From: Chlamydiota bacterium
GTDB lineage: Bacteria; Chlamydiota; Chlamydiia; Chlamydiales; Rhabdochlamydiaceae
Assembly: GCA_013041585.1 (NCBI GenBank)
Contig: JABEVM010000068.1
Location: 1 to 6,306 of the forward strand
Length of the DNA: 6,306 bases
Direction: 5' to 3'
The notes below the pieces were generated by a model. The model ran no database searches, was not told where the DNA came from, and saw nothing but the letters and a program-made list of their open reading frames with translations. Below are positions 1 through 5,660 of this stretch, piece by piece. The number at the start of each line of letters is the position of its first letter. The stretch's first letter is position 1. Made by a program: the position numbers and the translations under genes.

Positions 1-969
1 CTTCATAATAAGATTGTTAACAATTCGATTGCAGGCGCCTTAGTACTTATAACTGCCATTGCTTCTTATCAAGGGATTATAAATGAAAAGAAATCTAAGG
101 GTTTTGGTCTTGAAGAAAGAGTTTTGTTTTATACTAGTCGCGAACCTGAAAATCTCAGTATTACAGCTAGAAAGTGTGTTTATTTTTCTTTATCTTGCAT
201 TTCCCAATCACTCATTTTACATGAAATAATGAAGAGCGTCACAATAAATCATTTTAAGATTAAGCGAGTATTTAGTGTGATTGCGCTAAACTGTTTACTG
301 GCTAATATAAGTAAAATTTCTGATTTCTTGTTCATAAAAAAAGTGAGCTCGAATCCGGAATCGAAACCTAATATAAAATTACATCCGGTTGAATTTACAG
401 CTTTATTGGAAGTCTACTTCAGTTCAGCCTATTTGAATCCACAAACGATTGTGTCTTCAATCGGGTATGCCCCTTCTATGAACTGCTTTACAGCGATGAA
501 AGAATTCAGTTTCGAAGAACTTAAAAACATAATTCGTGCTCAAGATATAGATCGAGATCTAGTCAAATTAGCTCTAAATCGTTCTTGTCCATGGGAAATT
601 ATGGAGTTATTGATAGAGCGAATGCCTAGAACTGAAGGCCTAAATGAGCAAAGTATTGAAGTCTTACTTCAAGCAAATGACGTGCTTATTGAAAAGGCGC
701 TTGTCGCACGAATCTATCCAAAATCTGTTGTAAAATTGTTAATTGAGCGTGGGGAGCCAGTCTATCCTGGTATTTTAATGGATTTTCTCACAATCCCAGA
801 TAGAAATATAATTATCACCAGTGATGTGGAATTTATTATTAGTAAGGGAGCAGCAATTACTCCAATAGATATACAGGTTGCTCAGGAGAATGCTACTCAA
901 GAAGTTTACGTTTATCTTAGAGATCATCATTTAGGTGTTGCACCTGAGGCCAGGGAATCTGTCATCTAG
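1..969 (+). CDS. Unrecognised protein with degenerate ankyrin-like repeats, 5' end missing
   Basis: The frame is open from base 1 to the TAG at 967-969 (322 codons), so the gene starts upstream of the window. The TTG at 124 is only the first start-like codon inside it and has no convincing ribosome binding site. I do not recognise a family. Residues 9-27 (numbered from base 1) are hydrophobic, and 60-77 and 90-112 are further apolar stretches that could be membrane segments or packed helices. From about residue 165 the protein looks like a helical repeat array. The patterns WEIMELLIERM (198-208), KSVVKLLIERG (241-251) and SDVEFIISKGA (274-284) recur at spacings of 43 and 33 residues, the latter the ankyrin period, and resemble the second ankyrin helix plus its glycine turn. 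Ankyrin proteins are common as host-directed effectors in amoeba-associated chlamydiae, so an effector role is possible but is only inference. It converges on the minus-strand gene after 16 bp. Confidence 0.6.
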   Translation, partial: LHNKIVNNSIAGALVLITAIASYQGIINEKKSKGFGLEERVLFYTSREPENLSITARKCVYFSLSCISQSLILHEIMKSVTINHFKIKRVFSVIALNCLLANISKISDFLFIKKVSSNPESKPNIKLHPVEFTALLEVYFSSAYLNPQTIVSSIGYAPSMNCFTAMKEFSFEELKNIIRAQDIDRDLVKLALNRSCPWEIMELLIERMPRTEGLNEQSIEVLLQANDVLIEKALVARIYPKSVVKLLIERGEPVYPGILMDFLTIPDRNIIITSDVEFIISKGAAITPIDIQVAQENATQEVYVYLRDHHLGVAPEARESVI

Positions 970-985
970 TTCTTCTCTATCGATA

Positions 986-1669
986 TTATACGTGTTTGAT
1001 TGGAAAGAGTGGGCTTAGATCATTTCGTAAAAATTCTCCCTGCATATATCCAACCTTCTTTAAGAAATTCGGTTGAATATCTTTTTCATTCGGAATATAT
1101 CGAGCCTCTCCATGCGCATACACGACCAGATAAAAGCTGCTTTCCAAATCTTGAAAGAGGTCTTGCCAAGACAGCAAATACTCGGGATGAAAAAAGATGG
1201 CATCTCCTGGACTTTTTGGTATGGGAAAAGCTGTTTCTTCTGAAGAGGGCTCCGAAGTTCCAGAAACGCGAATCAGCATCCCGCCATAAATTTTTTGTAC
1301 TGAGGAGATATCTTGAAGAGAGGTGGGGCTTAAGACAATTGGATCATACCCTTTACGAATGTAGTGATCATATCCCATACGGAAAGTTTGGGCTCCTACT
1401 AAAGAAGCAGCGATATTTGCTAAGTTCTGATGAAGCGCTATTTTCTTGCATGCGGCATCTTCTCTCCAAAAGTCCCTACCTTGAGAAAAAATATCCTTGC
1501 TTGGCTTTTTTGCAATTTGCTCTTCTTTGCAGGCGAGTCTTTTCGCTAAGATGCGGTCTGCATTTTCCTTTAAAGCTTTCGCCTCATTTGCAGAGAAGAT
1601 CTGTGTAAATTCAATGTAGCGGTTTTTATGGAAAAACTTCTTATGATCTAAATTTGTTGCAAATCGCAT
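986..1669 (-). CDS. Conserved chlamydial-type hypothetical protein beside dapL, weakly PhyH-like
   Basis: The protein has 227 residues. The ATG at 1669 is chosen because the open frame further upstream is only a shadow of dapL, and the next methionine is near residue 99. It overlaps the end of dapL by 22 bp, so the two are probably translated from one message; the ribosome binding site is weak (AGAA). No signal peptide or membrane segment is seen. The layout loosely recalls phytanoyl-CoA dioxygenase-like proteins. There is an N-terminal 'FxxNxYxxFxxxFS' segment (12-26), a helix ending LVGAQTFRMGYDHY (90-103), a strand IYGGMLIRVSG (127-137), then PGDAIFFHPEYL (154-165) and a strand SFYLVVYA (178-185). 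The iron ligands of that family are not evident: the usual HxD region reads SLQD, and no distal histidine follows in LLSWQDLF. I recall a hypothetical gene, CT391, next to dapL (CT390) in C. trachomatis, which this may match. The function is unknown. Confidence 0.78.
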   Translation of the reverse strand: MRFATNLDHKKFFHKNRYIEFTQIFSANEAKALKENADRILAKRLACKEEQIAKKPSKDIFSQGRDFWREDAACKKIALHQNLANIAASLVGAQTFRMGYDHYIRKGYDPIVLSPTSLQDISSVQKIYGGMLIRVSGTSEPSSEETAFPIPKSPGDAIFFHPEYLLSWQDLFQDLESSFYLVVYAHGEARYIPNEKDIQPNFLKKVGYMQGEFLRNDLSPLFPIKHV

Positions 1670-2865
1670 AGTTGTTCTAATTTTTGAATTCGTTGAATGG
1701 CCTGTTTTGCAATTTCTTCTGTAATAAAGGTAGAAAGACGCAAATATCCTTCTCCATATGTTCCAAATCCTTTCCCTGGGATTCCAATGATATGACATTT
1801 TTCTAGCAGGATATCGAAAAATTCCCAAGAAGGAATGTTACCTGGTGTTTTTATCCAGATATAAGGGGCATCTACGCCGCCAAAAATGGTATACCCGCAA
1901 GCTGTAAGCCCTTCTCGCAGAATTTTGCCGCTGTTTAAATAGGTCTGTATTTGCGCATTTGTTTCTTTTTGTCCCTGAGGGGTAAAGAAGGCTTCGGCCC
2001 CTTTTTGAATAGGATAGGCAACGCCGTTAGATTTAATGTTTTGTCTTTTGTTCCAAAGCTGATGGATAGAGATTTTTTTGTCGTTACTGTACGCATAGAT
2101 ACTTTTAGGGATTACACTGTATGCGCAGCGAAGACCTGTAAAACCGGCTGATTTAGAAAAAGTTTTCAGTTCAATCGCGATATCTTTAGCGCCTTCGATT
2201 TCATAAATGCTTTTGGGTACGTTATCAGAAGTAATAAAGCCATGGTATGCATGGTCATGGATTAGGATCGCATTATGTTTTTTTGCGTAAGCCACCCAAG
2301 CTCCCAGCTCGTCATAGTTCATGGCAACTCCTGTAGGGTTGTTAGGAGTGCAAAGATAGATAATATCGCAAGCTACATCTGGAGGCTGAGGAACAAACCC
2401 TGTTTTTTCCTCGCATGCGATAAGCAAAAGATTATTTTTTCTTCCGGCAATAATGCTGCTATGTAAATAAGCCGGATAGGTAGGTTCAATGATTGCGATG
2501 ATACTATCTCTTGAGAAAAGCTCTAGCAGGTTTACGCAGTCGCTATTTGTTCCATCGGAGATGAAAATTTCATCTGGAGAAATTGAAAAATCTTTGTACT
2601 CTGCCTCTACAATTTTTTCTTTTAAAAAGGCATATCCTGAAGATGGCCCATACCCGTGCATGCCTTCTTTTGTTCCCATTTCTTCTACTGCATTGCAGAT
2701 GGCTTTTACAAGGGTAGGGGCTAAAGGCAATGAAATGTCCCCTATGCCTAAATTGAGGACCCCGGCATCCGGAAATTTTTCCTTTAATTGAATTAACTTC
2801 CCTTCAATAATTGGGAAAATATATTCACTAGGTAGCTCTGAGAAATAGGGTACTGCTTTAGACAT
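1648..2865 (-). CDS. dapL: LL-diaminopimelate aminotransferase
   Basis: This 405-residue, PLP-dependent fold-type I aminotransferase converts tetrahydrodipicolinate and glutamate to LL-2,6-diaminopimelate in one step, bypassing DapD, DapC and DapE. The product feeds meso-DAP and lysine synthesis in the cytoplasm. Visible signatures are NLGIGD (38-43), EGMHGYG (67-73), FISDGTNSD (101-109), the TYPAYLHSS segment (129-137), TPNNPTG (173-179), D204 and Y207 expected to hold the cofactor ring, and TFSKSAGFTGLR (235-246) with K238 as the Schiff-base lysine. The C-terminal GKGFGTYGEGYLRLSTF motif (364-380) carries R376, expected to bind the substrate carboxylate. Length is typical (about 400-410). 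The pattern fits the plant and chlamydial DapL class better than aspartate aminotransferase. The HDHAY sequence around D204 differs from the more usual DAAY or DSAY. The start ATG has a weak GAAAG six bases upstream. The gene is divergent from rnc. Confidence 0.95.
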   Translation of the reverse strand: MSKAVPYFSELPSEYIFPIIEGKLIQLKEKFPDAGVLNLGIGDISLPLAPTLVKAICNAVEEMGTKEGMHGYGPSSGYAFLKEKIVEAEYKDFSISPDEIFISDGTNSDCVNLLELFSRDSIIAIIEPTYPAYLHSSIIAGRKNNLLLIACEEKTGFVPQPPDVACDIIYLCTPNNPTGVAMNYDELGAWVAYAKKHNAILIHDHAYHGFITSDNVPKSIYEIEGAKDIAIELKTFSKSAGFTGLRCAYSVIPKSIYAYSNDKKISIHQLWNKRQNIKSNGVAYPIQKGAEAFFTPQGQKETNAQIQTYLNSGKILREGLTACGYTIFGGVDAPYIWIKTPGNIPSWEFFDILLEKCHIIGIPGKGFGTYGEGYLRLSTFITEEIAKQAIQRIQKLEQLCDLQQI

Positions 2866-2914
2866 ATGTTGCTTTCGTGTATCCTGATTATTTTTTAGGC
2901 TAGATGTTACTACT
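2866..2914. promoter_or_regulatory. Divergent dapL/rnc intergenic spacer with a weak promoter candidate
   Basis: This 49-bp spacer must hold the start signals of both transcription units. On the minus strand AATAAT (2892 to 2887) matches five of six bases of the sigma-70 -10 box and would start dapL mRNA about 15 nt before its ATG, but no good -35 is seen at the right distance. A GAAAG (2876 to 2872) six bases before the dapL ATG may serve as a ribosome site. On the plus strand TTGCTT (2869-2874) could be a -35, but the matching -10 region is only a T-run. No operator-like inverted repeat is visible. Confidence 0.3.
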
Positions 2915-3625
2915 ATGAATTTGATAGATCAACTGCTTTTACAATGTACCGAGATTGAAAGTCATTTAGGATATGTTTTTAAAGATAAATCTTTACTTGT
3001 CCTGGCATTCACCCACCGCTCTTTTTACAATGAACATCGAGACCTTTCTATTGAACATAATGAAAGGCTTGAATTTTTAGGGGATTCTGTTTTAGGTCTT
3101 TTTGTCTCTGATTTCCTCTATAGAAATTTCCCAGGAGAGCCTGAGGGACAGCTTTCTCATTTTAGATCTCAGATCATAGGCACCTCCACCTGCGCAAGTT
3201 ACGTGCAAAAGATTGGTGTTGCCAAGTACATACTCCTTGGAAAAGGGGAAAGGCTCAATGACGGAAGAGGAAGAGAGAGTATTTTAGCAGATCTGTTCGA
3301 AGCGCTGATCGGGGCTATTTATATGGATAGTTCTTTTGAAGTAGCGAAAGAATTTTTCAAAGCCCATTTTGAAAAAGAGATGGAAAAAGCTTTGGAAGAG
3401 CCACTAAAAAATTGGAAAGCGCAATTACAGGACTTTTCTCAAAAAAAATACCAGAAACCTCCTATCTATAAGGTAGTCAAAGAAACCGGGCCGGAACATA
3501 GTAAAATATTTTATGTCACAGCAATGATTGGGGATGAAGAAGTAGGACAGGGAATTGGGAATTCGAAAAAACAAGCTGAGCAAGCTGCTGCCGAAAATGC
3601 CTGCAAATATTTTCAACTGGAGTAA
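2915..3625 (+). CDS. rnc: Ribonuclease III
   Basis: This 236-residue enzyme cleaves double-stranded RNA in the cytoplasm and matures rRNA and some mRNAs as a homodimer. The N-terminal RNase III domain (about 10-155) has the family signature NERLEFLGDSVL (49-60), with E50, E53 and D57 at the metal-binding positions. The second acidic pair is D126 and E129 in ILADLFEALIGA. The dsRNA-binding domain spans about 166-234 and ends in GIGNSKKQAEQAAAENA (213-229), its conserved C-terminal helix. All catalytic positions are intact and the length is usual. The ATG at 2915 is the only reasonable start, because no start codon lies between it and the in-frame TGA at 2885, yet it has no clear Shine-Dalgarno sequence. 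It is the first gene of the plus-strand unit, ending 3 nt before radA. Confidence 0.96.
   Translation: MNLIDQLLLQCTEIESHLGYVFKDKSLLVLAFTHRSFYNEHRDLSIEHNERLEFLGDSVLGLFVSDFLYRNFPGEPEGQLSHFRSQIIGTSTCASYVQKIGVAKYILLGKGERLNDGRGRESILADLFEALIGAIYMDSSFEVAKEFFKAHFEKEMEKALEEPLKNWKAQLQDFSQKKYQKPPIYKVVKETGPEHSKIFYVTAMIGDEEVGQGIGNSKKQAEQAAAENACKYFQLE
3619..3622 (+). promoter_or_regulatory. Ribosome binding site of radA inside the end of rnc
   Basis: GGAG lies six bases before the radA ATG and overlaps the last codons of rnc, whose TAA is at 3623-3625. This arrangement supports translational coupling of the two genes and fixes the radA start at 3629. Confidence 0.7.
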
Positions 3626-3628
3626 AGC

Positions 3629-4999
3629 ATGAGCAAGACCAAGGTGCTTTGGTGCTGCAAAGAATGTGGACATACACAAGCGAAATGGACTGGCAATTGT
3701 TTTGCATGCAAAAAATGGGATACATTTGTCCAAGAAGTGGACATAGATCAAAAATCGCAACGATTTTCTAGTCCCTCGCAAGTTGTGGCAAAACCTTTAA
3801 GTTTAAGCGATGTATCCGAAGGTGAGCTAAGACGTTTTACTACGGGAATGGGAGAGTTTGATCGTTTAGTAGGGGGCGGGATCGTTTCAGGATCGTTAAC
3901 CCTTGTTGGAGGAGACCCTGGGATTGGAAAATCTACTCTTCTTTTACAGATTTGTAATGCACTTGCAAAGCAAGGACTACTTGTCCTTTACGTTTGCGGA
4001 GAAGAGTCTGCAGAGCAGACTTCTTTCCGCGCTAAACGCTTAGGTTTAAAAAGTGAGAGGCTCTTTTTACTTAGTGAAACGCTTTACTCTAATATAAAGA
4101 TGCAAGTAGAGCATCTTAAACCCGATGTTCTTGTCATCGACTCCATTCAAATTCTCTATAAAGCAGAAATCCCTTCGGCTCCAGGTTCCGTATCGCAGGT
4201 GCGAGAGATTGCTACAGAGTGTATGCACTTAGCTAAAGGAATGGGGATTGCGACGTTTTTAATTGGCCATGTCACAAAGTCTGGAGAAATAGCAGGTCCG
4301 CGCGTTCTTGAACATTTAGTGGATACCGTTTTAGAGTTTGAGGGCGATAAACAACATGGCTACCGAATGATGCGTTGTATCAAAAATCGATTTGGCCCAA
4401 CTGATGATATTGCGTTATTTCAGATGGCGGCGGAAGGATTGCAAGAAGTTCTCAATCCATCAGAAGCCTTTTTGCAAGAGAGACTAAAAGAAACTCCAGG
4501 GACTGTCGTTGTGCCGACTGTTGAAGGATCTAGAGCGATTCTGATCGAAGTTCAGTCTTTAGTTGCAGCTTCCTCTTTTTCTACATCAACTAGGCGTTGT
4601 ACAGGCCTCGACCAAAATAGACTTGCCCTATTACTTGCTGTACTTGAAAAACGTATGGGGTACGCCCTTTATCATACCGATGTATTTGTCTCGATTGCAG
4701 GGGGCATGAAAATTCTAGAACCTGCAATTGATTTAGGGATCCTTCTCTCGATTGCCTCTTCTTTTTGTAATCGCAGCATCGATTCTCAAACAATTGTGAT
4801 TGGAGAGGTCGGACTTGGCGGAGAAGTGCGTAGGGTTCCTAAAATTGAAAGTAGATTAAAAGAAGCCATTCATATGGGCTTTAAAACCTGTATCCTTCCC
4901 AAACGCAATCTGACTTCTCTTTCCCCCGACATTTTAGCAAAGATCCATGTAATCGGTGTGGAACGAGTTGAGGAAGTTATTCATGAACTTATTGGATAA
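3629..4999 (+). CDS. radA: DNA repair protein RadA (Sms)
   Basis: RadA is a RecA-related ATPase that processes recombination intermediates and drives branch migration during repair. This copy has 456 residues, the usual length, with all domains in order. An N-terminal four-cysteine zinc finger has C10/C13 and C24/C27. The RecA-like core has Walker A GGDPGIGKST (94-103, K101) and Walker B VLVIDSIQ (157-164, D161). The RadA-specific KNRFG motif is at 252-256. A C-terminal Lon-protease-like domain (about 285-456) includes DVFVSIAGG and IDLGILLSIASS; in RadA this domain is structural and not proteolytic. No key residue is missing. The last 17 bases overlap the start of hemC. The pairing with rnc upstream and hemC downstream matches the order I recall in Chlamydia (CT297-CT299). 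Any functional link between repair and heme synthesis is not implied by the sequence. Confidence 0.96.
   Translation: MSKTKVLWCCKECGHTQAKWTGNCFACKKWDTFVQEVDIDQKSQRFSSPSQVVAKPLSLSDVSEGELRRFTTGMGEFDRLVGGGIVSGSLTLVGGDPGIGKSTLLLQICNALAKQGLLVLYVCGEESAEQTSFRAKRLGLKSERLFLLSETLYSNIKMQVEHLKPDVLVIDSIQILYKAEIPSAPGSVSQVREIATECMHLAKGMGIATFLIGHVTKSGEIAGPRVLEHLVDTVLEFEGDKQHGYRMMRCIKNRFGPTDDIALFQMAAEGLQEVLNPSEAFLQERLKETPGTVVVPTVEGSRAILIEVQSLVAASSFSTSTRRCTGLDQNRLALLLAVLEKRMGYALYHTDVFVSIAGGMKILEPAIDLGILLSIASSFCNRSIDSQTIVIGEVGLGGEVRRVPKIESRLKEAIHMGFKTCILPKRNLTSLSPDILAKIHVIGVERVEEVIHELIG
4970..4976 (+). promoter_or_regulatory. Ribosome binding site that decides the hemC start
   Basis: GAGGAAG within the end of radA contains AGGA eight bases before the ATG at 4983. 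It is the best Shine-Dalgarno match seen at any gene start in the window. It favours the ATG at 4983 over the in-frame GTG at 4956, and the conserved HemC N-terminus (KVGARGS) follows the ATG directly. Confidence 0.72.
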
Positions 5000-5660
5000 A
5001 GTAATTAAAGTCGGAGCAAGAGGCTCGCTTCTTTCTCGGAAACAAGTGGAAGAGGTTTTTGCAGAGTTTAGTTTTTTTCACCCAGGTTATACTTTTGAAA
5101 CAACTTGGATCGAAACAACAGGTGATAGAGATCTTAAAACATCTCTTCGCAGTTTAGAAAAAACGGATTTTTTTACTAAAGAAGTAGAAGCTTTGCAATG
5201 TAAGGGAGAATTTCGCATCAGTATTCATTCGGCGAAAGATCTTCCAGAGAAATTACAAGAAGGTTTGCAAATTGTTGCGATCACAAAAGGGGTAACGTCT
5301 GCTGATGTTCTCGTTTTTCGAGAAGGCGAGAGTTTTGAAACCCTTCCTTTTTGTCCAAAGATAGGAAGTTCGAGTCCTAGACGAGACGAAAGAGTGCAAA
5401 GCATTCTCCCAAACTGTGAAATTGTTGACATCCGTGGTACGATCCAAAAAAGATTGGAGCTTTTAGTTCAAAATCAAGTAGACGCTGTTGTAATGGCAGA
5501 GGCTGCGCTTCTACGCCTACAGCTGCATCAGTTCCCACGTGTTGTCTTAGAAGGAGAGACAGCTCTTCTGCAAGGAAAGCTTGCGGTTGTTGCGCTGGAA
5601 TCGGATCAGGAAATGCTTATGCTTTTCTCTAGTATTGATGCAAGATTTGTTAAAGTATGA
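4983..5660 (+). CDS. hemC: Porphobilinogen deaminase (hydroxymethylbilane synthase), short form
   Basis: HemC polymerises four porphobilinogen units into hydroxymethylbilane in tetrapyrrole synthesis. From the ATG at 4983 the protein has 225 residues, far shorter than the 313 of E. coli. Domain 1 and 2 motifs are present: GARGS (11-15, R13), FFTKEVE (63-69), HSAKDLP (82-88, with D86 at the place of catalytic Asp84 of E. coli), SSSPRRDER (129-137, R133/R134) and RGTIQKR (151-157). The usual AVGQG segment is altered to ALLQGKLAVVALE (194-206). The protein then stops, so domain 3 with the GGC motif, whose cysteine carries the dipyrromethane cofactor, is absent. The remaining cysteines (C73, C124, C145) are not in that context. 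I recall chlamydial HemC as similarly short, so this is probably a lineage trait and not a frameshift. It overlaps radA by 17 nt and hemD by 4 nt (ATGA). Confidence 0.9.
   Translation: MNLLDKVIKVGARGSLLSRKQVEEVFAEFSFFHPGYTFETTWIETTGDRDLKTSLRSLEKTDFFTKEVEALQCKGEFRISIHSAKDLPEKLQEGLQIVAITKGVTSADVLVFREGESFETLPFCPKIGSSSPRRDERVQSILPNCEIVDIRGTIQKRLELLVQNQVDAVVMAEAALLRLQLHQFPRVVLEGETALLQGKLAVVALESDQEMLMLFSSIDARFVKV

Noticed and set aside
124..126. TTG as the start of the left-edge gene
   Set aside because: The frame is open to base 1 and encodes plausible protein before the TTG, including an apolar segment, so the true start is outside the window.
931..947. AGGTG-TTG-CACCT hairpin near the end of the left-edge gene as a terminator
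   Set aside because: The stem is short, lies inside the coding sequence, and is followed by no T-run on either strand.
1000..1608. 202-codon plus-strand open frame opposite the dapL-linked gene
   Set aside because: It is antisense to a gene with coherent protein features, is rich in Leu, Arg and Cys without domain logic, and begins at a TTG with no supporting context.
1670..1828. N-terminal extension of the dapL-linked gene to 1828
   Set aside because: This part lies wholly within dapL in another frame and has a shadow-like composition rich in Arg, Trp and Tyr. The ATG at 1669 gives a compact start with a normal operon overlap.
1648..2865. Aspartate aminotransferase (aspC) as the identity of the dapL gene
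   Set aside because: Older chlamydial annotations use this name, but the EGMHGYG, SDGTNSD, TYPAYLHSS and GFGTYGEGYLRLS motifs fit LL-diaminopimelate aminotransferase.
3425..3781. 118-codon minus-strand open frame across the rnc/radA junction
   Set aside because: It is antisense to two well-supported genes; its Phe- and Leu-rich translation is typical of an opposite-strand shadow.
4956..4982. GTG start for hemC at 4956
   Set aside because: It would add nine unconserved residues and lacks a ribosome site, while the ATG at 4983 has GAGGAAG at good spacing.
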